61,697 nucleotides of DNA. Source: Planctomycetota bacterium. GTDB lineage: Bacteria > Planctomycetota > UBA1135. Positions within the stretch are counted from its first letter, which is position 1, and the number at the start of each line of letters is the position of its first letter. Below, piece after piece: positions 15,867 to 24,577 of this stretch. The DNA is taken from positions 1 to 61,697 of the forward strand of contig JAJRZS010000032.1 of NCBI GenBank assembly GCA_024275135.1, given 5' to 3'. A program made the position numbers and the translations under genes. The notes below the pieces were generated by a model. That model was not told the DNA's origin, searched no databases, and saw only the letters and a program-made list of their open reading frames with translations.

Positions 15867-17201
15867 TTATGGTACTGTTGGAGCCTCAAAAAGCTCTCTG
15901 AGTTGGCGAATGCGGACTTTAGCTAATTCTCCAAAAAAAGTAAGGCTTGCAGGGGGGGTGCTGGCAATCTTTGGGTCATATCGGAAAATTGAGTCATAAA
16001 TCTGAAGGGCGGAATTCAAAATTATGAGAATTCCACGGTGATGAAGGCGATGGACTTGATTCATGGAATGCAACACAGAAAAACCCGTTACCGATTGGCG
16101 ATCACTGCCGGATATGGTGAGTTGAGCACCGGGTGCAAGGATTCCAACATTGCTTAGTCCAGGAGAGCCTCCTCCAAATACATTTTCCCCCTGGAGCCTT
16201 AGATAATTGCGGGGAGAGGTTGCTGGGTCATAATCATTTTCTACCCAAATAATAAGGCCGCCAGAAAAATGGACATCCGCTAAGGTAAGAGTTTGGTTGG
16301 CATCAAGCAGAAAAACGGCAGTTTCTGGAATTTCAAGATTGCTTAGCTCTAATACATGGTCGAACATCCTTATAGCAGGGGTGTCCCCTGAAAGAGTGGT
16401 AAAGTCCCAGCCAGGATAATGGATCGGCTGTTTTTCTTGGACTTGCTTCGTTGCCCAGGCGTATTTTTTTGAACGGAAATGAAATAATGCCCCGCTGGAA
16501 TCGACCCGGTCAAGATTGATCGAAATAGAATGGTTGTTTGCTATCTTGCTCCAGACGCCACTCACTAAAACTCCTTTTTTGCGAAGATGGAGGGGAGAGG
16601 AAATAGTGGGGAGATTCCACGCAAGTTGTTTGAATGACTGGCGAATTCTTCCAAACCTGGGGTCCATTTGAACCAGAGGAATAAGGTCCAGTCGAAAACC
16701 CCAAAGCCAACCAGGTTGGTCTAGAATTAGGAAGTCTCCATCAATCGCGATGTTGGAACCACTGATGTCGCCAAGAATGGAGATGGCTTTGTCGAGTAGT
16801 GGATCTCCAGGGTCTACTTGCAGCTTGGTACTAAAGCGGGCCATGGACGATGCCTGTCGGCCTTCGACAATCAACTCCACCTCCGTCTCCAAGGTCGAGG
16901 ATTGGGGACCAGGCTGGCGAGTAATCAGGAAGGTGGCCCCTTCCGCATAGCTGATGGCACCGTCATTTGTGCCGGACCACAATGGGTTGAGAAAGAGTTG
17001 GCGCTGGGCGTACTCAAGACCGGATTGAGCTGCTAAATCTGCATGGAGCGTGGCTGCCTGATCTCTTGCAATCTGGATTTGGGTCCCCATGGAACTGGCA
17101 AAAGATAAGGCGAGAGTGGCAATCATGCCAGTAACCAACAGGACCAATAACAGTACTGAGCCTGCTGACTTTGGAGCGAGGAACTTTGCTTTAGATATCA
17201 T
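15867..17201 (-). CDS. PilX/MshP-like pilus protein, last gene of pilus operon
   Basis: 444 aa. The N-terminus MISKAKFLAPKSAGSVLLLVLLVTGM has a basic stretch then a membrane helix without the canonical GFTLxE, as in PilX-type proteins. SGLEYAQRQLFLNPLWSGT matches the corresponding part of the paralogue at 14117. The C-terminal half is beta-helix-like (VHFSGGLIIWV, NVGILAPGAQLTISGS). It lacks the Asp/His tract. The start at 17201 overlaps the pseudopilin stop by 11 bases; an upstream in-frame start (17282) would lie deep inside that gene. Codon use is slightly more AT-rich than its neighbours. Likely a large pilus-tip or surface component. Confidence 0.7.
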   Translation of the reverse strand: MISKAKFLAPKSAGSVLLLVLLVTGMIATLALSFASSMGTQIQIARDQAATLHADLAAQSGLEYAQRQLFLNPLWSGTNDGAISYAEGATFLITRQPGPQSSTLETEVELIVEGRQASSMARFSTKLQVDPGDPLLDKAISILGDISGSNIAIDGDFLILDQPGWLWGFRLDLIPLVQMDPRFGRIRQSFKQLAWNLPTISSPLHLRKKGVLVSGVWSKIANNHSISINLDRVDSSGALFHFRSKKYAWATKQVQEKQPIHYPGWDFTTLSGDTPAIRMFDHVLELSNLEIPETAVFLLDANQTLTLADVHFSGGLIIWVENDYDPATSPRNYLRLQGENVFGGGSPGLSNVGILAPGAQLTISGSDRQSVTGFSVLHSMNQVHRLHHRGILIILNSALQIYDSIFRYDPKIASTPPASLTFFGELAKVRIRQLRELFEAPTVP

Positions 17202-17736
17202 TCCTCCGAATCCAAGTTGCTCCGGCAACTTCAAACGTGCGCTCTTCGGGCATAGGTACCTTGCCGGCGAGTTCTCCAGCATCTAATCCCATGACCCATT
17301 CCACTTTGACACGCGTAATGGCCGTGGCGCCGTTGATTTCTTTGGATTCCTTGACTAGGTTGAAAACACGAAGATCCGTGAGTACAACATCCTCTTCATC
17401 CTCGCTGCGAACCAAGAGTTCCTTGTCAACAGGATCCCAAGAATAGGTGACCTCTTCGGGGTCTAAAGTACCGGTAGTTTTAATCTTAATTTCCCAGCCC
17501 TCGTTGGCGCTGCCGTCAATCTTGATGTTGGAGGAGTAACGGAAATCTTTTAACATTCGGTCGAGGGAACGTCGAGCATGCACATTGGTTTGTACAATGA
17601 CATCACCTTCTCTCACTACGGAAAGAGTCTCGCTAGTGCTATAAAGGGCACCAAAGAGGAGCACCATGGCAATGGAGGTGGCAATCATGATTTCAATTAG
17701 GGTGAAACCACTTTGTTTTTGAGAGATTTTTTTCAT
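17191..17736 (-). CDS. Type IV minor pseudopilin, PilW/GspJ-like
   Basis: 181 aa. A prepilin leader MKKISQKQSG is followed by FTLIEIMIATSIAMVLLFGALY, the standard cleavage site (G|F) with Glu at +5 and the N-terminal helix. The remainder is a globular beta domain with acidic loops. It starts two bases after the upstream pseudopilin's stop. Its position last among three minor pilins and the phrase ARRSLDRMLKDFRYSSNI (similar to PilW/GspJ proteins) support the assignment; MshO would be the MSHA equivalent. Confidence 0.82.
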   Translation of the reverse strand: MKKISQKQSGFTLIEIMIATSIAMVLLFGALYSTSETLSVVREGDVIVQTNVHARRSLDRMLKDFRYSSNIKIDGSANEGWEIKIKTTGTLDPEEVTYSWDPVDKELLVRSEDEEDVVLTDLRVFNLVKESKEINGATAITRVKVEWVMGLDAGELAGKVPMPEERTFEVAGATWIRRNDI

Positions 17737-17738
17737 GA

Positions 17739-18227
17739 TTAGTCATCCTCCGGATTGGCAATGTCGGCAGAAGAAGCTGAGATACGTGCGCACAAAGCGT
17801 CGAGTTGCACATTCCAAACTTGATTGCCAACGACTACTTGGAAAGAGGCACTCTCTGCCGCACGCCCGTTGGGGAGGAAGGAGAAATCCGTCTGTGCATC
17901 CCCGGCGGGGCGTAAATCAACTCCAGCTGGTGCTTGGTGCCAGCCTTCCGCATCAGAGGTTTGATTGACAAGAGGGCTCCCGTCTTGCTTCAAGGTGCGC
18001 CACCGCTCCGAAACAGTATCAATTTGAAGCGTGGTCGTTTCCCAGCTGCGTCGGGCATGAGACCTTGCGCGTACTGCGTCAGAAACAATAATGCGAACCA
18101 CCGAGCCTGCAATATCGTTGTTTTGGGCTGCTGGCACAGCCATGGCGAAAAGGGTGATACCGATGGCCACTACCATAATGACCTCGGCAAGGGTAATTCC
18201 TCGTTCTAGTGCTCTGCGATTAACCAT
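17739..18227 (-). CDS. Type IV minor pseudopilin, GspH/FimT-like
   Basis: 162 aa. The leader MVNRRALERG precedes ITLAEVIMVVAIGITLFAMAVPA; Ile replaces the usual Phe at +1 and Glu is kept at +5. The region after the helix (VSDAVRARSHARRSWETTTLQI) is like the GspH/FimT core that packs against the helix. The start lies within the 3' end of the preceding gene (22-bp overlap), indicating translational coupling. Probably part of the priming minor-pilin complex. Confidence 0.78.
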   Translation of the reverse strand: MVNRRALERGITLAEVIMVVAIGITLFAMAVPAAQNNDIAGSVVRIIVSDAVRARSHARRSWETTTLQIDTVSERWRTLKQDGSPLVNQTSDAEGWHQAPAGVDLRPAGDAQTDFSFLPNGRAAESASFQVVVGNQVWNVQLDALCARISASSADIANPEDD

Positions 18228-18628
18228 AAGGCCTCCATCAGTTCTTGTTCATTACGCATGGCGGTAACGGTAACCACACGCGTTCTTGAGGTGGCGGGAT
18301 CCACAACTTCACTGGGGTTGTAGTCGCTTACGGCCTGCACAGATATTTTGAGGCTAATGTCGTCCGTGTTCGGCATTGGGCTTCCATCGCCAAGGACTGG
18401 CGTCATCGTCGTGCCGTTTCGCAAGTCCATGTCATCAATGCTTTCATGGAAAGTAAATTCTCTAAATTCACGTATGGCAGAAGCTGCAACGGCAGAATTT
18501 TGAGTTCCACTAATCGTGCTCATGCCAACACGGAGGGCCACAATCGCGGAAGTGCCAACCATCACGATGAGAACCACCGCGATCGCCACTTCGATGAGGG
18601 TAAATCCATTCTTTCTGCGTTTTTTCAT
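18206..18628 (-). CDS. Type IV minor pseudopilin, PilV/GspI-like
   Basis: 140 aa. The leader MKKRRKNG and FTLIEVAIAVVLIVMVGTSAIVAL form a textbook class III signal and helix. The short C-terminal domain is typical for GspI/PilV. It starts two bases after the GspF-like gene and overlaps the next gene by 22 bp. In MSHA-type operons this place is taken by MshC/MshD. Confidence 0.8.
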   Translation of the reverse strand: MKKRRKNGFTLIEVAIAVVLIVMVGTSAIVALRVGMSTISGTQNSAVAASAIREFREFTFHESIDDMDLRNGTTMTPVLGDGSPMPNTDDISLKISVQAVSDYNPSEVVDPATSRTRVVTVTAMRNEQELMEALWLIAEH

Positions 18629-18630
18629 GA

Positions 18631-19794
18631 TTATCCGACGAACTTAGCCATAGTAAGGATGGGCGTCATCAGAGATACCACGATGAAACCAACCACTGCC
18701 CCGGCGATGACGACCGTGGCAGGGCCCAGCAAGCTGGTGAAGGCATTGAGTGCGGCTTGGGTTTCGCGATCGAGAAACTCAGCCGCTTTCCGCAGGCTCG
18801 TATCCAGGGATCCTGAGGATTCTCCCGCAATAATCATCTGAATGAGAGCAGGAGGGAGGTCTTCGCCTTGAAGGGCGGTGTACATGGGTTTGCCATCGCG
18901 AACGATGAGAGCCGTTTTTTCCCAATGGGCTTGAAGTCTGGGCAATTGAGCCACCTGCCGAGCATGTTCCAAACCAGTCAAAATGGGAACGCCGGATTCT
19001 AGGGTGAGGGCAAGGGTGCCGACCGATCTTGATAGGTAGGCCTTGAAAATCAAATCACCAACGACTGGGACATGGCTAATGACGTCGAACATGGCATTGC
19101 GCGATTTTTTGGATCGCACCAAAAAAATCACCCCAGCCAGGAAAATGCCAAACCCGGCCAGGACCACCATAGGCTCAGAGCGTAGGGTTTGGCTAGCGCC
19201 GAGAACGAGTTTGGTGGTCCAAGGAAGTAATTCCGGCTTTTTCATCATCAAGCCTTCAAATTTCGGCACCAGGAAATAGAGGATTCCGGTCGTCATGACC
19301 ACGGTCATAAACATGAGGAATCCTGGATACATGAGAGCGCCGCGGATTTTACCTCCCAAAGTAATCTGGTTGTCTAGCAGTTCAATGGACCGCTGTAAGG
19401 ATTCATCAAGAGCACCAGATTGCTCACCAGCCGCAATTAGGTGAACCACATAGGAAGGGAAGCAGTTGGGGAGGCATTTAAAGGCAAAGGATAAATCATG
19501 GCCACCTTCGACTATGGAGGTGATTTTCACCAAAACCCTTTCCGCTGGCGGGGTTTGTGCATGCTCAATCAAAGTACGCAAGGCTGCAAGCAGTGGAACA
19601 CCTGCTGCGAGCATTGCATTCATTTGAATTAGGATTTGCAAGGCTTCTTTTGGCTTCAGCTTAATCCGCAAATCGGTGAAGGCTTCCGTGTCGCCAATCT
19701 CCGTGCTGCGTTGTGCATCTTCCGTGCAAACGCTACCGCCGAAGCATTCTTGCTCTTGTTTTTGTTGCTTCTTGAGAATTGTTGCTAAGCTCAA
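18631..19794 (-). CDS. Pilus inner-membrane platform protein, PilC/GspF/MshG-like
   Basis: 387 aa with two T2SSF domains. Family motifs: MLAAGVPLLAALRTL, IAAGEQSGALDESL, the transmembrane segment GALMYPGFLMFMTVVMTTGILYFLVPKFE, then the repeat LESGVPILTGLEHA, IAGESSGSLDTSLRKAAEFLD and the C-terminal helix. An N-terminal extension (1-40) is polar. Translation starts at TTG 19794, overlapping the ATPase stop (TTGA). Acts as the membrane rotor/platform that couples the ATPase to pilin insertion. Confidence 0.93.
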   Translation of the reverse strand: MSLATILKKQQKQEQECFGGSVCTEDAQRSTEIGDTEAFTDLRIKLKPKEALQILIQMNAMLAAGVPLLAALRTLIEHAQTPPAERVLVKITSIVEGGHDLSFAFKCLPNCFPSYVVHLIAAGEQSGALDESLQRSIELLDNQITLGGKIRGALMYPGFLMFMTVVMTTGILYFLVPKFEGLMMKKPELLPWTTKLVLGASQTLRSEPMVVLAGFGIFLAGVIFLVRSKKSRNAMFDVISHVPVVGDLIFKAYLSRSVGTLALTLESGVPILTGLEHARQVAQLPRLQAHWEKTALIVRDGKPMYTALQGEDLPPALIQMIIAGESSGSLDTSLRKAAEFLDRETQAALNAFTSLLGPATVVIAGAVVGFIVVSLMTPILTMAKFVG

Positions 19795-21734
19795 ACCTTG
19801 CCTCCAGCTCGAATGGCTTCTTCCAAAGTGGTGATTCCGCGATTTACACGATCCATGCCATCTTGCAAAAGACTCGACATGCCTTCAGCAATGGCCACGC
19901 GTCGTAACTCTGCTGAAGGAGGATTGGTTGCGATGAGATCTTGAAGGTTGTTCGTCACCTTCATCACCTCAAAAATCCCGCGTCGCCCGTCATATCCGGT
20001 ATGGCGGCAAGAGGGACATCCAGATGCGGCGAAATGGGGGCCATCCGCCAATCCCTCTGTTCGGTACTGGGCAACAACTTCTGCTGGATAGTCCACAGGC
20101 TTCTTGCATGATTCGCACAAGCGCCGAACCAAGCGTTGAGCCACCACTGCACGCAGGGTTGCCGAAACTAGGAACGGTTCCATGCCCATTTGAATTAGAC
20201 GGCTAGCTGCACCTGGGGCATCGTTCGTATGCAAAGTGGCGAGAACCAGGTGGCCGGTAAGGGCCGCCTCGACTGCGATTTCAGCCGTTTCGTAATCTCG
20301 AATCTCGCCAATCATGATGACATCGGGGTCTTGCCGCAGGAGCGCGCGAAGGCAAACATCAAATTTCAATCCTGCCTTCTCGTTGATCTGCGTCTGGTTC
20401 ACCCCCTTTACGGCTCGCTCTACAGGGTTCTCCACCGTAGAAACATTAGTTTCTGGATTGACGATTTCATCGAGCACACTGTATAGCGTGGTGGTTTTGC
20501 CCGAGCCCGTGGGTCCCGTCACTAAAACCATGCCATGGGGGAGATGGATGGCTTCCTTAAGCCAAGTCTTGTTGTTGCCAATCAGCCCCAACTTGTCGAG
20601 CTCTAATGCGGTGGTGGTGCGGTCGAGGATACGCATCACCGCCTTTTCTCCATTGACCGTTGGCAGGGTATTCACCCGCAAATCCACGTCTCGTTGGCGA
20701 TCTTGGTAATGAATGCGCCCGTCCTGGGGCAGGCGCTTTTCCGAAATATCGCATCCTGCAGAAACTTTGATTCGAGCAACCAAGGAATGCCCAATGTTGG
20801 GGTTGAGGCGGGCGACTTCATGGAGACGACCATCGACCCGATAGCGCAACAGATAAAATTCGGGAAAAGGCTCAATGTGAATATCGGATGCGCCCTCAAT
20901 TATGGCATTGATTACAATTTCATTGAAGCGGTCTTCGGTGCTCACCGACTCTTCATCCATGTGCGTCTCGCCAGTACCACTGGTGGCGATAGCGCGTTGA
21001 ATCTGGTCTAGCCCAGCATGGATGGCGGCGGGAGTGGCTACCGTGGTAATCACCGATAGCCCGGTGTATTTGCGCACTACATCAGCCGCGTAAACATCAG
21101 CTGGGTCCTTCAGCGAAACGGCGAGGGTGTCTCCGAGGCGCAAGTAGGGAAGAATGCCATGAACCCGCAACTCGGCGAAAGGAACTTCGCATTCAAGAGC
21201 AACATCAAGTACACCTTCGGCAAGGGGATCGAGGAAGGGAAGTCCATGCTGCATAGCCAAAGCACGCGCCAACTGCTCTTCCGTAATCAACTCCTCTTCG
21301 ACTAATACTTGTCCTAAGTAAGTGTCGGGGCGCTCCTCCGCTTGGCGTACGGCTTTTTCAAGCTCATCCTGCGTGAGATAACCAAACTGGATTAGAACCT
21401 CACCTAGGCGAGTTCCTAGCTCCGCTTCTGGCACTGCGTTTTCTACGCAGTCGGGGAAGACCATCAAGTCGTAGAGGTTAAAGGCCCTCCGCGCAGCAAG
21501 TAACGGCGCCGTGGGGGAGGTGATTGTGATTTGTTTGCCGTCGAGCTTGGCCCGACGTAAGCCATCCAGCAATAAGGCCAGGCCCGCAGAATCCAGAGTG
21601 GTAACTTGGCTACCGTCGACGGCGACGCAATCCTCTAGTTGGACCTGATCCCACAGGTCCTGAAGGTCCTCGGCGCGTGAACGGTTGAGTACCGGTGGCA
21701 GTGCGAGGGTGGATTGTTCTTGTTTGGTTTCCAC
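19791..21734 (-). CDS. Pilus assembly ATPase (MshE/PilB/GspE) with N-terminal STAS domain
   Basis: 647 aa. Domains in order: STAS-like (about 8-95; core DGSQVTTLDSAGLALLLDGL with Ser49, then TSPTAPLLAARRAFNLYDLM); MshEN/T2SSE_N (about 104-170; RLGEVLIQFGYL and LGQVLVEEELITEEQL, the pattern that binds cyclic di-GMP in MshE); GspE ATPase (about 260-630) with Walker A GPTGSGKTT near 407, Asp box, Walker B DPDVIMIGEIRD near 469, HLVLATLHTND, and a four-cysteine zinc site (CESC near 539, CPSC near 572). Powers pilus extension. The STAS fusion is unusual. GTG start 22 bp after the TPR gene; no clear Shine-Dalgarno. Confidence 0.93.
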   Translation of the reverse strand: METKQEQSTLALPPVLNRSRAEDLQDLWDQVQLEDCVAVDGSQVTTLDSAGLALLLDGLRRAKLDGKQITITSPTAPLLAARRAFNLYDLMVFPDCVENAVPEAELGTRLGEVLIQFGYLTQDELEKAVRQAEERPDTYLGQVLVEEELITEEQLARALAMQHGLPFLDPLAEGVLDVALECEVPFAELRVHGILPYLRLGDTLAVSLKDPADVYAADVVRKYTGLSVITTVATPAAIHAGLDQIQRAIATSGTGETHMDEESVSTEDRFNEIVINAIIEGASDIHIEPFPEFYLLRYRVDGRLHEVARLNPNIGHSLVARIKVSAGCDISEKRLPQDGRIHYQDRQRDVDLRVNTLPTVNGEKAVMRILDRTTTALELDKLGLIGNNKTWLKEAIHLPHGMVLVTGPTGSGKTTTLYSVLDEIVNPETNVSTVENPVERAVKGVNQTQINEKAGLKFDVCLRALLRQDPDVIMIGEIRDYETAEIAVEAALTGHLVLATLHTNDAPGAASRLIQMGMEPFLVSATLRAVVAQRLVRRLCESCKKPVDYPAEVVAQYRTEGLADGPHFAASGCPSCRHTGYDGRRGIFEVMKVTNNLQDLIATNPPSAELRRVAIAEGMSSLLQDGMDRVNRGITTLEEAIRAGGKV

Positions 21735-21756
21735 GAGGGGGAGTGGTCACGAAAAA

Positions 21757-22872
21757 CTAGGTGTCTTCCGTGCCGTCAGCAGTTTGCTCTGCGATTTTTT
21801 GTTCGACGTAATGCAGTAGAAGTTCCGCCGACTTTAAGTCTGGCCTTTCGCGAAGGGAGAGGAGGAGGGAAGTTTTGGCTTTGCCGAAGCGTCCAAAGTG
21901 AATGTCGAGTTTCGCTTGCAAGAGATGTCCGCGCCATCCGCGAACACCAGTGGGAACTTTTTGCAATTGCATGTCCGCCAATTCAAAGCGACGCTGCTCC
22001 CACAGTACGCGGCTGAGGCCGAGTCGTACTTCGGAGTTTTGCGGCTGAGACTCCACTAAGAACCGGTAAAGGTTGGATGCGGCATGGAAGTCCCCTTTTT
22101 CCTCTGCCTCGCGTGCAGCCTTGACCATAGGGTCTTTGGTGGTTGGATCTCCGCCCAGGGCAAACTGCACAGATTCAGGAGTTGGTGTGTTGGGGTCGAT
22201 GGCAATAGCCTTGCGATAAGCTTCGGTAGCACCTTCGAGGTCGCCTTCCGACAGCATCAAATCACCAGCCAGCGACCAGGAAGTTGCATGCTTGGGGTCT
22301 TCGGTGAGCATGCGGTGGACAAAATCTTTGGCCTCCTTGGTCTGCCCCATGGCGGAATAATGGGTGAGAATTGCCCGCGCAAATTGCGGGTCATGCTCGA
22401 CGGCGTCCCAAGTTTTTTCTAGAGTTTGGGTGGCTTCTTCTGGGCGCTGGTTTTCTGCCAATGCAGCCGCATAGACCATATTAATCTCAGGATCGTTAGG
22501 ATCAGTTTTGGCTGCACGTTCGGCATAAGTCAGTGCCGTTGCCGCATCGCCCTCAGCCAAATACAGGCGTGCCAAAGCAGCGTGACAGGCGGTGTCCCCC
22601 GGATCCAATTCACAGGCTTCGCTGAGGTATTCGCGTGCTTGCTGCACCAATCCTTTCTCCAGGGCGCGGAAGGCAAATGTGCGCAAAATGCTGCCTCGGG
22701 CTTTGCTCCATTCCGTTGGATCGGCTCCTTCTGGAGCTTGCTGTACCACCATTCCGTCTTCGCTGCGCACTTGATTGATGGTTTGCGCTGTGGGTTGGGT
22801 GGACGTTTGAGGTGCAGTGGAGCATGCCGAGGCAAGGACCAGCAGACAACCAGGGAGTATGGCCTGTTTCAT
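21757..22872 (-). CDS. TPR-repeat lipoprotein of the pilus operon (MshN/PilF-like position)
   Basis: 371 aa. The lipoprotein signal ends LVLASAC (Cys17), followed by a low-complexity Thr/Gln linker and about six TPR-like helical pairs (QAREYLSEACELDPGDT, ALTYAERAAKTDPNDPE, ATEAYRKAIAIDPNTP, AKTSLLLSLRERPD). In MSHA operons a TPR protein (MshN) sits between secretin and ATPase, as here; pilotins such as PilF are also TPR lipoproteins that help the secretin assemble. The start overlaps the secretin stop (ATGA). Confidence 0.85.
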   Translation of the reverse strand: MKQAILPGCLLVLASACSTAPQTSTQPTAQTINQVRSEDGMVVQQAPEGADPTEWSKARGSILRTFAFRALEKGLVQQAREYLSEACELDPGDTACHAALARLYLAEGDAATALTYAERAAKTDPNDPEINMVYAAALAENQRPEEATQTLEKTWDAVEHDPQFARAILTHYSAMGQTKEAKDFVHRMLTEDPKHATSWSLAGDLMLSEGDLEGATEAYRKAIAIDPNTPTPESVQFALGGDPTTKDPMVKAAREAEEKGDFHAASNLYRFLVESQPQNSEVRLGLSRVLWEQRRFELADMQLQKVPTGVRGWRGHLLQAKLDIHFGRFGKAKTSLLLSLRERPDLKSAELLLHYVEQKIAEQTADGTEDT

Positions 22873-24572
22873 TGACTATCCTCCTCCTCACGGAGGTCAT
22901 CGAGAAAATCGATGGTATCTTTCAGTTCTTCGCTTTCTTCAAGCTGGGCGTGGATCTCGCGGCGGCAGTGATCGGCTAGGGCAGCGAGGTCGGGGTCGGC
23001 GGGCATGGCCGAAAGACCCCATTCGGCTTTGGCAAGGGCCGCAGCTGGATCGCCAGCGGCAAGAGCCGTGGCTGCTTCGCCGTAAAGGCGTCTGGCATAA
23101 CCGGGCCGTAAGTATCCATTGTGAGAAGCGGCAAGGTGGGCGCGCGCACTATCAATGCGAATGCGTGCCTGTTCGCTGCGTTTGGCTAAACTCTGGTCGT
23201 TGACGATATGTGGAGTAAGCAGAATGATGATTTCATTTTTGCTTTCCACTTGTGTTTCCGAGCGGAACAGTTGGCCGAGGTAGGGAATAGACCCAAGAAA
23301 AGGAACTTGATCAATTTGGGTGTCTTCGCCGCTTTCAATTAAACCGCCAATGACCACGGTATTTCCTTCTTTCACCAAAATGTTGGTTCGCAGCTCCGTG
23401 GTTGTCTCTTCCGGCAAGCCCAAGGAATTGATAAAGCCATCGGATTTCTTGGGGAAGATTTCCATGCGGATATAGCCGTCATCGGTGACGAAAGGACGAA
23501 ACACCAATGAAGTGCCAACCTCAAGGAAAGAAACAGACTGCAGGGTGCCAGTTTGGGTGGTGTTGGAGGTGACGTAGGGGAGCTTGCGCCCTACTAAGAG
23601 TTCCGCAGCATGACGGTTGACGGTGAGGATTTGGGGATTTGACAGCACGGTGGTGTTACTAACGCTCTCCAGCGCTTGCACGAACATGCCAATTTGATTG
23701 CGCAAAATTCCAAAATGAAGCCCCTTGGAGCCAGAATCAGTGAAGCCTCGTTGGGAAATACCGCCCAACCATCCCTGAAGTTGGTTGCCCTGCACCGGTG
23801 TGGTGGTGATACCGTCGCTGGGAATCGCGCTTCCCTGCATCGCTTGGAAGTCGATGCCGCCAAAGGCCGTAAAGTCGACGCCAAGTTGGGCATCATCGCT
23901 TAGGCGTACAGACAAAATCGTGGCTTCGACCAGGATTTGGGTGGGCGGAACGTCCAAAATCTCAAGCAGGTCATAAACTTTCTGCACGGTGAGGTCGCTT
24001 GCATAAAGCACTAGGGTCTCCCGGGAGGCCTCTTCCTTGCCACCTAGCTCGCTGGTATCCAAACCAGATTGTGAATCCATTCCAGAAATGATTTTTTCCG
24101 GGCCCGCAAACAGAGGTGCCAACATAGCCATCGCCTCTTTAGCCCGGATGTGATTCAAACGGATGACGGTTGGCAAAAATTTTGATGCTGCGGCAGAACC
24201 GGGAGGAGCGGCTGGCATCGGTTTGATAACGATAAAGTTGCCGTCAATCTCATAGGTGAAGGAGTTTGCAGCGAGTAGTTGTCGCAAAGCTTCTTGCACA
24301 GGAGCGTCAAAAAAGTTCATGGTGACCGTGCCAAGCACGTCCGGGCCATAGACCAAGTTGAGCTGATAATTGGTGCTGAATAACTCGAGGATTTCCCCCA
24401 AGTCCTCGTCCTGGAAATTGACGGTGATGGTGGCGTCAGGATCCAGATGCTGGAAGGGCAAAGGAACTTCCGCTTGAGGCTGCTCAGGAGCAGGTGTTTC
24501 CTCTTGCGCAGTGGCGTGGCTGCTAAGGACGGCTATCAGGCCGATAGCCGCAAGAAATCGTATGTTAGACAT
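22869..24572 (-). CDS. Outer-membrane secretin, MshL/PilQ/GspD-like
   Basis: 567 aa. Signal peptide 1-22; an N0/STN-like domain (ITVNFQDEDLGEILELFSTNYQLNLVYGPDVLGTVT); an N1-type domain (LPTVIRLNHIRAKEAMAMLAPLF); then the secretin core (VPPTQILVEATILSVRLSDD, ALESVSNTTVLSNPQILTVN, EVGTSLVFRPFV, GNTVVIGGLIESGE, VPFLGSIPYLGQLFRS, NEIIILLTPHIV). The C-terminal 90 residues are an extra helical, TPR-like tail (YGEAATALAAGDPAAALAKAEWGL) that could interact with the next gene's TPR lipoprotein. Forms the outer-membrane channel for the pilus. Confidence 0.94.
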   Translation of the reverse strand: MSNIRFLAAIGLIAVLSSHATAQEETPAPEQPQAEVPLPFQHLDPDATITVNFQDEDLGEILELFSTNYQLNLVYGPDVLGTVTMNFFDAPVQEALRQLLAANSFTYEIDGNFIVIKPMPAAPPGSAAASKFLPTVIRLNHIRAKEAMAMLAPLFAGPEKIISGMDSQSGLDTSELGGKEEASRETLVLYASDLTVQKVYDLLEILDVPPTQILVEATILSVRLSDDAQLGVDFTAFGGIDFQAMQGSAIPSDGITTTPVQGNQLQGWLGGISQRGFTDSGSKGLHFGILRNQIGMFVQALESVSNTTVLSNPQILTVNRHAAELLVGRKLPYVTSNTTQTGTLQSVSFLEVGTSLVFRPFVTDDGYIRMEIFPKKSDGFINSLGLPEETTTELRTNILVKEGNTVVIGGLIESGEDTQIDQVPFLGSIPYLGQLFRSETQVESKNEIIILLTPHIVNDQSLAKRSEQARIRIDSARAHLAASHNGYLRPGYARRLYGEAATALAAGDPAAALAKAEWGLSAMPADPDLAALADHCRREIHAQLEESEELKDTIDFLDDLREEEDSQ

Positions 24573-24577
24573 GTTGT

